Source: Lachnospiraceae bacterium
GTDB lineage: Bacteria; Bacillota; Clostridia; Lachnospirales; Lachnospiraceae
Reading direction: 5' to 3'
Length of the DNA: 64,000 nucleotides
Assembly (NCBI GenBank): GCA_022791815.1
Contig: JAAVZU010000035.1
Span: 1-64,000 of the forward strand
The translations under genes were made by a program, and so were the position numbers. Each line of letters opens with the position of its first letter. Position 1 is the first letter of the stretch. Positions 28,606 to 37,585 of the stretch are shown piece by piece. The notes under the pieces were generated by a model that saw only the letters and a list, made by a program, of their open reading frames with translations, did no database searches and was not told the DNA's origin.

Positions 28606-28992
28606 ATGACAAGTGTAAAAGGTGATTATGCAGAGAATTATAACAAAGCAGAATGCAAAGTAGAAAAAATCTCAAAGAAAGCAACAGCTAATGAAGTAGT
28701 GAAAAAATATACAGAACAGAAAAAAGAAGAAGAAAAATCAGATGAAGTAAAAGGAAAAAAAGAACCTACTGAAAAACAGATTAAATCTGCTTTGGAACAG
28801 GCAAACCAGCAAGTGAAAATGAAACAAACAGCTTGTGAGTTTACATACGATGAAGATACAAAGAGAATTTCTATTACAGTGAAGGATAAAGATACAGATG
28901 AGATAATCCGTGAAATTCCTGGGGAAGAGACATTAGAGATGATTTCAAGAATGTGGGAACTTGCAGGAATATTAATAGATGAGAAGAGATAG
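28606..28992 (+). CDS. flaG: FlaG-family flagellar protein
   Basis: A 128-aa protein. The N-terminal 60 residues are Lys/Glu-rich and disordered; the C-terminal part has the FlaG pattern CEFTYDEDTKRISITVKDKD and EIIREIPGEETLEMISRMWE. FlaG influences filament length in several bacteria. The ATG at 28606 is preferred because GGAGGTGG lies 5 bp before it; an earlier ATG at 28552 has a poor site. It is followed 14 bp later by fliD, the normal order. Confidence 0.85.
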   Translation: MTSVKGDYAENYNKAECKVEKISKKATANEVVKKYTEQKKEEEKSDEVKGKKEPTEKQIKSALEQANQQVKMKQTACEFTYDEDTKRISITVKDKDTDEIIREIPGEETLEMISRMWELAGILIDEKR

Positions 28993-29006
28993 AAGGAGGA
29001 ATTGTT

Positions 29007-31076
29007 ATGCCAATTCGTATGTCAGGTCTTACCTCAGGGCTGGATACTGAAGCGATTGTATCTGCATTGGTTAGTGCACAGAGAACGAAGACCACAAAAG
29101 TAGAAAATAAATTAACAAAGTCTGAATGGACAAAAGAGATTTGGACTGACTTAAATAAAAAAATATATTCTTTATACACTGCAGAACTTACTAAGTTTAA
29201 GACACAAGGTAATTACAAGGCGAAGAAAGTGACTTCTTCCAATGATTCTATTGCTTCTGCAACAGCAACAAGTTCGGCAGCAAATGGTTCCCATACATTG
29301 GAGATTAAGAAGTTAGCTGCTTCTCAAAGTATTACCAGTGGAGAGATTAATGCATCAACTACTTCTGCAAAATTAGTTGATATAGGAATGAAAGAAGGAA
29401 CTGTAATTACAATTACAGGGGATGATAATAAGACAAAAGAGGTTAAGGTAACAAAGGAGGCTACCTTAGGCGGATTTTTGGATGCTTGCAAATCCGTTGG
29501 GTTGAATGCAAGCTTTGATAGTAGTCAAAAGCGTTTGTTTATCAGTTCTAGTAAGAGCGGTAAAGATTCTGGATTTAGCATTACTACACAAACAGGAGCG
29601 TATACTGTAGCCGATAGTAAGCTGGATAGCTTGGCAACTGCAGCAGGTGATAATATGCTTGCAAAGAGTATAGAATTAATCAAGAATGCTGATGCAGGCA
29701 AGTTAAAAGAACTGGCAAGTTTGGCAGGCGGTTCACCTTTATATGATAGTGATGATGAATTAATTGAGGCTTATGATTTGCTGGAGAGAGCAATAGGAAG
29801 TTCTAAATTAACCAGCTTGGTTCAGGATTATGTAGATGAAGCAGAGCAGGAAAATGGTGGGGATAGTGCGTGGAATGCTCTTGAAAAAGAAGCAAAGGCG
29901 GCAGCCTCTTCCAATGTGTTTAAAGATATTGCTGAAAAGACTACACAATATATGTCTCTTCTTAAGAATGCTACAGAAGATCAGATTGCCATGCTTAGAG
30001 GAGAAAGTATAAAGGATGAAGATGGAAATGAATATACAGTAGAGGTTCCATCAGAACTATATAATGCTTATGAATATGTATCAGAACATGTGGCAGATGT
30101 AGATGGTTTTAAGGAAAGTATTAAGCAGTATGCAGCTTCAAAGGATTATGTCGCTGAGAATGGAACAGACGATCAGCTAAGTTTTCTGGGACTACAAAGT
30201 ATCAGCAAGGATATGGCAACAGGAAATTATGGAGGAATGAGTTATGTACAGGCTGCTGATTCTGAGATTGTTTTAGATGGTGCGGCTTTAAGTAGTAATT
30301 CTAACGAATTTTCTGTGAATGGATTAACCATAAGTTTAAAAAATGTAACCGCAGAGGGACAGAGTGTTTCTTTAAATACTACAACTGATGTTGATGCTGT
30401 TTACAATATGGTTAAGGATTTTGTTAAAAAATATAATGAAATTTTAGAAGAATTAAATGAGAAACATGATGCAAAGACTGCCAAGGGATATGAACCATTG
30501 ACAGATGAGCAGAAAGAGGTTATGACAGAAGACCAAATTGAAAAATGGGAAACAAAAATTAAGGATTCCCTTCTTCGTCGTGATGGTACTCTAAATGGCA
30601 TTATTACTGTAATGCGTTCTTCTCTGTTTACAACTACCAAAGTAGATGGTGTAGCATATTCTTTATCAAGTTTTGGAATTATGACTTCCAGTGATTATAC
30701 GGAGAAAGGTAAACTTCATATATTCGGGGATCCGGATGATGAGACATACTCCACAGAGACAAATAAATTAAAAGAAGCGATAGAGTCTAATCCTGATGCA
30801 GTAATGAAAACATTATCAGATGCAGGTCAGGCATTGTATGAAGCATTAACCAAGAAAATGGAAAGAACTTCACTTAGTAGTGCATTAACCTTTTACAATG
30901 ATAAAAAGATGGATTCCGATCAAACTACATATAAAAAACAGATAAAAGAGATGGAAAAGAAATTAACAGAGATGGAAGATAGATATTATAAGAAATTTAC
31001 TGCGATGGAAAAGGCAATGACACAAATGCAGTCTCAGACAAATGCATTATCTTCTTTAACTGGTTTCACTGGTTAA
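29007..31076 (+). CDS. fliD: Filament cap protein FliD
   Basis: A 689-aa cap protein. N-terminal MPIRMSGLTSGLDTEAIVSA and LTKSEWTKEIWTDLNKKIYS are typical, as is the C-terminal coiled coil YKKQIKEMEKKLTEMEDRYY ending at the usual QTNALSSLTGF. The protein is larger than Bacillus FliD (about 500 aa); the extra mass is an acidic helical insertion around 210-390. FliD promotes flagellin folding at the filament tip. AAGGAGG precedes the start. Confidence 0.93.
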   Translation: MPIRMSGLTSGLDTEAIVSALVSAQRTKTTKVENKLTKSEWTKEIWTDLNKKIYSLYTAELTKFKTQGNYKAKKVTSSNDSIASATATSSAANGSHTLEIKKLAASQSITSGEINASTTSAKLVDIGMKEGTVITITGDDNKTKEVKVTKEATLGGFLDACKSVGLNASFDSSQKRLFISSSKSGKDSGFSITTQTGAYTVADSKLDSLATAAGDNMLAKSIELIKNADAGKLKELASLAGGSPLYDSDDELIEAYDLLERAIGSSKLTSLVQDYVDEAEQENGGDSAWNALEKEAKAAASSNVFKDIAEKTTQYMSLLKNATEDQIAMLRGESIKDEDGNEYTVEVPSELYNAYEYVSEHVADVDGFKESIKQYAASKDYVAENGTDDQLSFLGLQSISKDMATGNYGGMSYVQAADSEIVLDGAALSSNSNEFSVNGLTISLKNVTAEGQSVSLNTTTDVDAVYNMVKDFVKKYNEILEELNEKHDAKTAKGYEPLTDEQKEVMTEDQIEKWETKIKDSLLRRDGTLNGIITVMRSSLFTTTKVDGVAYSLSSFGIMTSSDYTEKGKLHIFGDPDDETYSTETNKLKEAIESNPDAVMKTLSDAGQALYEALTKKMERTSLSSALTFYNDKKMDSDQTTYKKQIKEMEKKLTEMEDRYYKKFTAMEKAMTQMQSQTNALSSLTGFTG

Positions 31077-31106
31077 GGATGAAATAACAAGGGGAATAGA
31101 TATAAT

Positions 31107-31138
31107 GTAACAGTATAGCCTATGGGCTGAACTGTTAC
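31107..31138. repeat. Dispersed palindromic repeat, copy 4
   Basis: GTAACAGTATAGCC...CTGAACTGTTAC lies between fliD and fliS. Confidence 0.85.
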
Positions 31139-31162
31139 TCTACAATGAAGGAGGAATTTTTT

Positions 31163-31546
31163 ATGGCATTTCAAGGAGTAGCAGCAAACGCATATCAAGG
31201 AACAAAGATTAAAACATCATCACCAGCAGAATTAACACTTATGCTTTATGATGGAGCAATCAAATTCTGTCACATGGCAAAAAGTGCTTTGGAGAAAAAT
31301 GATTATGAAAACACCAATAAGTTTATTCAAAAGGCTAGAAAAATTATTGTTGAATTTCGTAATAATTTAGATTTTAATTATCCAGTAGCACAAGATTTTG
31401 ACCGTGTGTATGAGTATATTTATTATACTTTGGTAGATGCTAATGTAAAAAAAGATGTGAATTTGCTGGAAGAAGCTACAGGAAGAATCAAAGAGATGCG
31501 TGATACATGGAAAGAAGTAATGGAAAAGGTTAAAGAAGCAGAGTAA
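31163..31546 (+). CDS. fliS: Flagellin chaperone FliS
   Basis: A 127-aa chaperone with the classic signature ANAYQGTKIKTSSPAELTLM then LYDGAIKFCHMAK, and DFNYPVAQDFDRVYEYI. It prevents premature flagellin polymerisation. The ATG at 31163 is chosen because AAGGAGG lies 7 bp before it; the ATG at 31145 overlaps that site. It is the second of two FliS-type genes in the window and the more canonical one. Confidence 0.93.
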   Translation: MAFQGVAANAYQGTKIKTSSPAELTLMLYDGAIKFCHMAKSALEKNDYENTNKFIQKARKIIVEFRNNLDFNYPVAQDFDRVYEYIYYTLVDANVKKDVNLLEEATGRIKEMRDTWKEVMEKVKEAE

Positions 31547-31573
31547 CAAAAAGTATATATAATGATAATGTAC

Positions 31574-31611
31574 CAGAAAGAAGGCTGTCTTGTAAGGATA
31601 GCCTTTTTCTG
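31574..31611 (+). terminator. Terminator after fliS
   Basis: AAGGCTGTC...GGATAGCCTTTTT hairpin with T-run. Confidence 0.8.
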
Positions 31612-31670
31612 TAATATAGTTATATACCGTTATTAACAATAGTGCTTGCGTAGTTGGAAAGGATTAAAAT

Positions 31671-32153
31671 ATGGATGCAAAGGAAAATTATGTAGATGTA
31701 TTAATAATATCTTTGAAGAAAAAAATTTCTATTTTAGAAAAATTAGAGACAGTTGTAATGGAGCAGGAACGAATATTAAGAGAATCCCAAGTGAGTCTGG
31801 AAGAGTTAGATGAGAACGATAAGGAAAAGGGTAGATTGTTACAAGAATTAGAAGATGCAGACGAGGGCTTTGAAAGAGTATATAATCGGGTAAAAGAAGA
31901 ATTTTCGATAAATAAATATAAATATGAAATACAAATTAAAGAAATGCAAGGAATGATAAAACATATTACTGATTTAACAGTAAAACTTCAAGCCCAAGAA
32001 GTACGGAATAAACAATGGATGGATTTGTTTTTTCGGAATAAAAAAGAGGAAGTCCGTATTTTCCATAAAGGAACAAAGTCTACAGAACGTTATACTAGCC
32101 ACATGGCAAACCGTCCACAAGGACAGTCCTACTTTTATGATAAAAAGAAATAA
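31671..32153 (+). CDS. FlgN/FliT-like flagellar chaperone-type coiled coil
   Basis: A 160-aa, highly charged helical protein: LKKKISILEKLETVVMEQER, then LQELEDADEGFERVYNRVKE, a third helix, and a basic tail (FHKGTKSTERYTSHMANRPQ). The pattern of a long antiparallel hairpin with a tail is that of FlgN and FliT export chaperones. It sits in the FliT position after fliS. Client is unknown; FliD or one of the two FlgK proteins is possible. Identity is by context and helix pattern only. Confidence 0.55.
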   Translation: MDAKENYVDVLIISLKKKISILEKLETVVMEQERILRESQVSLEELDENDKEKGRLLQELEDADEGFERVYNRVKEEFSINKYKYEIQIKEMQGMIKHITDLTVKLQAQEVRNKQWMDLFFRNKKEEVRIFHKGTKSTERYTSHMANRPQGQSYFYDKKK

Positions 32154-32271
32154 AAGTTATTTAGCTTTTAAGTTTCCAAAGAATATGCAAAACAGTAGAT
32201 GTATTACAAAAATGTTAAATATAGGCAAGTAAAAAAACTAAAACTTAACAAAAATGTAATGAAATAGGGGT

Positions 32272-32297
32272 TAAGTTTTAGTAAACCACTCCGATAT
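32272..32297 (+). promoter_or_regulatory. Sigma-D type promoter of flagellin 2
   Basis: TAAG, 14-15 bp spacer, CCGATAT. The preceding GGTTAAGTTT is shared with the promoter at 45504. Confidence 0.78.
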
Positions 32298-32388
32298 ATA
32301 TAACAAGTAAAATAAAACATTTACTTCGTATCAAATAGAACTGGAGCGTACGGCCAGGAGATACACTTTTAACAGTAAATTATATCAA

Positions 32389-32423
32389 CAGTGGCAAGGA
32401 TGTCACTGGCAATTCAAGGAGGA
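32389..32423 (+). promoter_or_regulatory. Predicted CsrA double site in flagellin leader
   Basis: CAGTGGCA and TGTCACTG (one G-U pair) enclose an AGGA tetraloop at 32397-32400; CAAGGATGT matches the core of the CsrA SELEX consensus. The second GGA lies 20 nt downstream in the Shine-Dalgarno AAGGAGGA (32416-32423). This is the two-site layout described for Bacillus hag. Confidence 0.75.
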
Positions 32424-32429
32424 ATTATT

Positions 32430-33758
32430 ATGGCTATGATAGTACAACATAACATGAGCGCTATGAACGCTAACAGAAACTTAGGAATTTCAGTAGGTCA
32501 GTTATCAAAATCAACAGAGAAATTAAGTTCTGGTTATAGAATTAACCGTGCAGGAGATGACGCTGCCGGATTAGCAATTTCTGAAAAAATGAGAGGTCAG
32601 ATTAGAGGTTTAGATAGAGCATCTGCAAATGCAGAAGATGGTATCTCGTTAATTCAGACAGCAGAAGGAGCACTTCAGGAATCACAGAATATCATTCAGA
32701 GAATGAGAGAGCTTGCTGTACAGGCAGCTTCTGATACAAATACAGATGATGATAGAGAACAAATTCAGCAGGAAATCACACAGTTGACAAACGAAGTTGA
32801 CCGTATTGCGAATACTTCTGAGTTCAATACAAAGAAATTATTGGATGGTTCTCAAGCTGGATCTACATCATTCAATTCTGGTAAAGCAAGTGCTGAAGGA
32901 ACATTTACAAATGGTGTTGTAAGTGTTAAGTTAAATGATGCAGCAGGAGAAGTGTCTGCTTTAGCAACAGCAGTAGATGATGTTATTCGTATTGAATTTA
33001 CAAAAGATGGTGCTGCAATTACAGAAGATAATACAGGATACAATATTGCTTCTTTAAATGGAACTGGCATTCAGTATGCTGCTGAAACTGGTGAAATTAC
33101 AATTGAAAATGCAGCTTATGCTGGTACTAAATCAGATTTGAAGACTCAGACATCTGGTACTGCTACAGCAACAAATATTAAATTCGTTGTAAGTAATGCT
33201 AAAAACTTAAAAGCTGGAGATGTAATTACTATTAATCTTCAAAGTGCTATTCTTACAAAGCCAGCTAACACAGGTGCAGAAGCTCTTAGATTCCAGATTG
33301 GAGCAAACGGTGGACAGGAAGTACAGGCTGCTATTGCAAGTATGAAAGCAAAAGATCTTGGAATTACCCAGACTTCTAATACACAACATTTGCAACATGT
33401 GAGTGATAAGGCAGAGTATAATGCTGTAAGTGCTAATACTACAAATATTGGTGCTGCTCTTGATGTAACAAATCAATCTTCTGCATCTTTAGCTATTGAA
33501 GCTTATGACAATGCTATCCAGAAAGTTTCTACAGAGCGTGCGAAACTTGGAGCTATGCAGAATAGATTAGAGCATACAATCAACAACTTGGATACATCCG
33601 CAGAGAACTTACAGTCTGCTGAGTCTCGTTTCCGTGATGTAGACATGGCAAGTGAAATGACCACATACAGCAAGTATAATATCTTGCAACAGGCTGGTCA
33701 GTCAATGCTTGCTCAAGCAAATCAGTCAACACAAGGTGTATTATCTTTATTAGGATAA
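32430..33758 (+). CDS. hag: Flagellin 2
   Basis: A 442-aa flagellin. Conserved ends: [40 protein letters not shown], and [20 protein letters not shown] with LSLLG at the end. The central domain (140-340) has Thr/Ser-rich beta strands. The ATG at 32430 is chosen because AAGGAGGA lies 6 bp upstream; in-frame codons before it belong to the leader. With its own sigma-D promoter, CsrA hairpin and strong ribosome site it is probably the major filament protein. It lacks Cys, as usual. Confidence 0.95.
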   Translation: MAMIVQHNMSAMNANRNLGISVGQLSKSTEKLSSGYRINRAGDDAAGLAISEKMRGQIRGLDRASANAEDGISLIQTAEGALQESQNIIQRMRELAVQAASDTNTDDDREQIQQEITQLTNEVDRIANTSEFNTKKLLDGSQAGSTSFNSGKASAEGTFTNGVVSVKLNDAAGEVSALATAVDDVIRIEFTKDGAAITEDNTGYNIASLNGTGIQYAAETGEITIENAAYAGTKSDLKTQTSGTATATNIKFVVSNAKNLKAGDVITINLQSAILTKPANTGAEALRFQIGANGGQEVQAAIASMKAKDLGITQTSNTQHLQHVSDKAEYNAVSANTTNIGAALDVTNQSSASLAIEAYDNAIQKVSTERAKLGAMQNRLEHTINNLDTSAENLQSAESRFRDVDMASEMTTYSKYNILQQAGQSMLAQANQSTQGVLSLLG

Positions 33759-33785
33759 TTCATAAACAATTACATAAGATAAAGA

Positions 33786-33822
33786 ATGGCCAACTGCAGG
33801 AGCGGTTGGCTGTTTTAATTTT
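33786..33822 (+). terminator. Terminator after flagellin 2
   Basis: GGCCAACTG...CGGTTGGCTGTTTT hairpin. Confidence 0.82.
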
Positions 33823-33860
33823 ATGAAGGAGACAAGAAGAGAAAAGCCCCAAATAAAGAC

Positions 33861-33887
33861 TTTATATTTTAGAGAAAATGCCGATAA
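33861..33887 (+). promoter_or_regulatory. Possible sigma-D type promoter for maf
   Basis: A perfect -10 GCCGATAA with a weak -35 (TTTA) 15 bp upstream, about 50 bp before the glycosyltransferase start. Confidence 0.5.
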
Positions 33888-33937
33888 CATATAAGATGCA
33901 ATATAACAAGATGTTAAGCAAAGAGTAGGGAGAAAAT

Positions 33938-35821
33938 ATGGCAAACAGATACAAAAAAAACATAACAACTTTTTGGAAGATGAATAAATTTTCTGAAGAG
34001 GTAAGAGAATATTTAGAAAGTTATCAAATTACAGATGGAGAATGTCAGTTAGTAGATGGAATTCCGTGTTTTTATCAGGATGGTCATTATTATCGTATGC
34101 GTAGTGAACAGCCATTGGAAGAGGCAAAGAGAATGACCAGAGGATTGGATCCTATGAAGGATCATTTAATTGTGGTATTTGGAATAGGCAACGTAGCATT
34201 ACTTCGTAAGCTAATGCAGGATACTACATCTGGAACAAGAATTTTAGTAATTGAAAATAATGCATATATTATGAATTATATATTTGCACATGAGAATCTT
34301 GATGATATTATAGCTAGCAGCAAAATAGTTATTACTTGTGCAGAAGAGAAGATATTAGAGCATGTGATATATGCGTGTATGGGTTCAAACTGGGAGAATT
34401 TAGTGCATAATCTGCAAATTCTGTCCATGCCTTATTATGCATTATATGAAGATTTTCAGATTGATACAGTGAAGATGATTAGCAAAGCAATTTTGTATGA
34501 AATTAATTCTTTGGGAAATAGTTTGCCGGATGTTATGAATGGATTAAGAAATAATTATACCAGTGTAGATGGATGTACATTTTGTAACAGTATTTCGGAA
34601 TTAAAAGGAAGGTTCAAGGGTGTGCCAGCAATCATAGTCAGTGGTGGACCATCTTTAGATAAAAATGTGGAATTGTTAAAGCAGGCAGAGGGAAAAGCAG
34701 TGATTCTGTCAACGGATGCGGCATATCGTGCTTGCAGAAGAATTGGAGTAAAAGCAGATGCCATTGCTTCTATTGAACGTGATGAGCCGACTTATAAACA
34801 TTTTTATGAGAACCAGGAGATGGATCCAGATATGGTATTGATTGGTCCAAGCCTTATGTGGCCAGATATCATTGGAACTTATCCAGGAAAGAAAGTATTA
34901 ATGAAGAAGACACAAGGTGGTGCTGATGGTTGGTGGGGGAATTTTTTTCCGTCAATTGAATGGCTGAACATGGGATTTTCCTGTGCCAATGTGGCACATG
35001 CAGTAGCAAGTGAGATGGGGTGTGAACCAATTATTCTTATTGGACAGGATTTTGCCTATACAGATAATAAGAAACACAGCGAGGATGCTAAGTATCACAA
35101 AGAAAATGTAGTGGAAGAGAAAAAACAGGGAGACAAAGGCACTCTGTGGGTAGAAGATATAAACGGAGAACTGGTCCGGACCACTGAATATTTGAACATG
35201 TTCCGTCAGGGAATGGAAGCAAGAATTCTTGTAGATCAAAATTTGGTGATTGATGCAACAGAAGGTGGAGCGAAGATTAAAGGTACTAAGGTTATGACTT
35301 TTGCGGATGCGATTGCCCAGTATTGTACAAAGGAGAAGGCTTATTCCATGTCAGATTGTTTGGAGGATAAAGTATTTGATAAGGAAACCGCAAGGAAAAA
35401 GTATAAGGAAATAATTGAAGCAGCAGAAGAGATGCTCAGAGATTTACAAGATATAAAAGATAGAATCCAGAAACACTGTAATGTTATAAACAAATACGAG
35501 AGTGTAGATTTTGAAAACCTTCCTTTGGATGATTTAGTGAATATTGTGGTGGATATGCAGGCTGGTAATGATATCATTGATTTTATGATTAAAGAAAAGA
35601 GAAACTTAATTACGTTCTATCAGCAGAATTTGAAACAGACTATTATTTATGTAAAAAAGATTGGAAACGATGTAACAGGAGAAACGGTAAAACGGAATTG
35701 GGAGTTACAGGAACATCTTATGTATCTTATGGAGGTTACTACAATAGTAGTTACAAAGCAATATAAAGAACTGATTGCATTTATGCAGGATAAACTGAAA
35801 CAACTGGAGGGAGAAGGATGA
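33938..35821 (+). CDS. Maf-type motility-associated flagellin glycosyltransferase
   Basis: A 627-aa protein of the Maf/DUF115 family, which transfers nonulosonic acids or related sugars onto flagellin Ser/Thr. The central MptE/sialyltransferase-like fold shows PAIIVSGGPSLDKNVELLKQ, DAIASIERDEPTYKHFY and EPIILIGQDFAYTDNKKHSE. The N-terminal 190 residues form a helper domain and the C-terminal 150 are helical. It lies between flagellins 2 and 3, and its stop overlaps the next small gene by 4 bp. The donor sugar is probably made by the 38071-44513 cluster. Confidence 0.87.
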   Translation: MANRYKKNITTFWKMNKFSEEVREYLESYQITDGECQLVDGIPCFYQDGHYYRMRSEQPLEEAKRMTRGLDPMKDHLIVVFGIGNVALLRKLMQDTTSGTRILVIENNAYIMNYIFAHENLDDIIASSKIVITCAEEKILEHVIYACMGSNWENLVHNLQILSMPYYALYEDFQIDTVKMISKAILYEINSLGNSLPDVMNGLRNNYTSVDGCTFCNSISELKGRFKGVPAIIVSGGPSLDKNVELLKQAEGKAVILSTDAAYRACRRIGVKADAIASIERDEPTYKHFYENQEMDPDMVLIGPSLMWPDIIGTYPGKKVLMKKTQGGADGWWGNFFPSIEWLNMGFSCANVAHAVASEMGCEPIILIGQDFAYTDNKKHSEDAKYHKENVVEEKKQGDKGTLWVEDINGELVRTTEYLNMFRQGMEARILVDQNLVIDATEGGAKIKGTKVMTFADAIAQYCTKEKAYSMSDCLEDKVFDKETARKKYKEIIEAAEEMLRDLQDIKDRIQKHCNVINKYESVDFENLPLDDLVNIVVDMQAGNDIIDFMIKEKRNLITFYQQNLKQTIIYVKKIGNDVTGETVKRNWELQEHLMYLMEVTTIVVTKQYKELIAFMQDKLKQLEGEG

Positions 35822-36096
35822 TTGCAAAAGTAATTCAAAGTATTGATAATTTAGTGGATGATATTTATACACCAGACAGGGCAAATATCAGCCAATATTA
35901 TTTGGAATTGATTGAAGCGATTGGTGCCTTTCTCGAAGAAATGGTACAAAGAGGATATACTGTGGATCTGAGAGCTGATTTGGAGCAGATTCAACAGGCT
36001 GTGACAGTGAAAGATTACATTCATTTAAGCGATATATTATTGTATACTATACGCAAAGATTTCGTTAATTTGCAAAAAGATTTAAAAGATATGTAA
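35818..36096 (+). CDS. Small helical partner of Maf, unknown function
   Basis: A 92-aa acidic, all-helical protein (IDNLVDDIYTPDRANISQYY, ADLEQIQQAVTVKDYIHLSD). It begins with an ATGA overlap on the maf stop, so the two are translationally coupled and likely work together. No family was recognised. Size and shape suggest a regulatory or adaptor subunit for the glycosyltransferase, but this is inference. Confidence 0.6.
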   Translation: MIAKVIQSIDNLVDDIYTPDRANISQYYLELIEAIGAFLEEMVQRGYTVDLRADLEQIQQAVTVKDYIHLSDILLYTIRKDFVNLQKDLKDM

Positions 36097-36113
36097 AAAA
36101 TTATTTTTTGGAG

Positions 36114-36140
36114 TAAAGAAATATAAAATAATGCCGATAT
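36114..36140 (+). promoter_or_regulatory. Sigma-D type promoter of flagellin 3
   Basis: TAAA, 15-bp spacer, GCCGATAT: the best match to the Bacillus sigma-D consensus in the window. Confidence 0.85.
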
Positions 36141-36280
36141 CTATTGTGAAAACATGATAGATACAATGGGTCGTGTATCAGAACGTTATGAGGGGGACAG
36201 ATAGGATGACTGGTATTACCCTTTGACGAAAGAGTATGTAACAATAGTATTATGGACAAGATTCAAGGAGGAATAAGGAT

Positions 36281-37585
36281 ATGATAGTACAGCACAACAT
36301 AGCATCTATGAATGCGAACAGACAATTAGGAATTTCTACAGGAAAGGTGAAGACTTCTACAGAAAAGTTAAGTTCTGGTTACCGTATTAACCGTGCGGCA
36401 GATGATGCAGCAGGTCTTGCAATTTCTGAAAAGATGAGGGGACAGATTCGTGGTTTGACACAGGCTTCCAGCAATGCAGAAGATGGTATTTCTTTGATTC
36501 AGACAGCAGAAGGTGCTCTTCAGGAGACACAGAATATCATCCAGAGAATGCGTGAGTTAGCAGTTCAGGCTGCCAGCGATACCAATACTAATGATGATAG
36601 AGAGCAGATCCAGCAGGAGATTACCCAGTTAACCAACGAAGTAGACCGTATTGCCAATACTTCTGAGTTTAATACAAAGAAGTTATTAGATGGTTCTTTA
36701 GAAGGATCTAAGAGTTTTCGTCCAGGAGTTGGTTCCGCAGAAGGTACATTTATTAATGGCGAAGTGAAGGTTGTGGAGAAGGATGTTTCTTCTAATGCTA
36801 TTATTGCAATAGATGATGTTATTCGGATTGAGTTTACAAAAGACGGAGTTCAGGCAGAAAATTTGGGAGAAGGATATAATATTGCATCCTTAAGAGGACA
36901 CGAGGTAAGTTATGAGGCTTCCACAGGAACAATTACAATTGCAAATGGACAATATGCTGGAGATCTTTCTGCTTTGAGAATTACAAATTCAAATACAGCA
37001 ACTATGGAAGATTATGTTATTCAGATTTCTGGTTTTTCAAACATTAAAGCAGGAGATACCATTACTATTAACATGCAAAAGGCTACTTTGACAAGACCAC
37101 AGACTACAGGTAAAGAAGCACTTCGTGTTCAAGTTGGTGCAAATGGTGGTCAGGAAGCTTTCTTAGGAATTGCCAGTATGAAAGCTAAAGATTTGGGAAT
37201 TACTCAAACTACTGCTATCCGTACCTTAACTAATTCTGTAGATAATGAGATAGCTAAGGCGAATGCAGGAAATGTTGGAGCAGCATTGACTGTTACTTCA
37301 CAATCTATGGCTTCTATTGCAATTGAAGCTTATGATAATGCACTTCGTAAGGTATCTGATGAACGTGCAAATCTTGGTGCTCTTCAGAATCGTTTAGAGC
37401 ATAGTATTAATAACTTAGATACATCCGCTGAAAACTTGCAGGATGCAGAATCTCGTATTCGTGATGTAGATATGGCAGAAGAAATGACTGAATATAGCAA
37501 GTATAACATTCTTATGCAAGCTGGACAGTCAATGCTTGCTCAGGCAAACCAGATGACTCAGGGTGTATTGAATTTATTGCAATAA
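36281..37585 (+). CDS. Flagellin 3
   Basis: A 434-aa flagellin closely similar to flagellin 2 in the ends ([40 protein letters not shown]) and alignable in the middle (both have the DDVIRIEFTKDG stretch and KAKDLGITQT). It has its own perfect sigma-D promoter and AAGGAGGA site. The leader holds an AGGATGA motif around 36203, but its hairpin is weak (3-bp stem), so CsrA control may be weaker than for flagellin 2. The pair arose by duplication, with maf now between them. Confidence 0.94.
   Translation: MIVQHNIASMNANRQLGISTGKVKTSTEKLSSGYRINRAADDAAGLAISEKMRGQIRGLTQASSNAEDGISLIQTAEGALQETQNIIQRMRELAVQAASDTNTNDDREQIQQEITQLTNEVDRIANTSEFNTKKLLDGSLEGSKSFRPGVGSAEGTFINGEVKVVEKDVSSNAIIAIDDVIRIEFTKDGVQAENLGEGYNIASLRGHEVSYEASTGTITIANGQYAGDLSALRITNSNTATMEDYVIQISGFSNIKAGDTITINMQKATLTRPQTTGKEALRVQVGANGGQEAFLGIASMKAKDLGITQTTAIRTLTNSVDNEIAKANAGNVGAALTVTSQSMASIAIEAYDNALRKVSDERANLGALQNRLEHSINNLDTSAENLQDAESRIRDVDMAEEMTEYSKYNILMQAGQSMLAQANQMTQGVLNLLQ

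Noticed and set aside
36199-36216. CsrA hairpin in the flagellin 3 leader
   Set aside because: AGGATGA is present, but only a 3-bp stem can form. It is kept as weak evidence and not annotated as a site.
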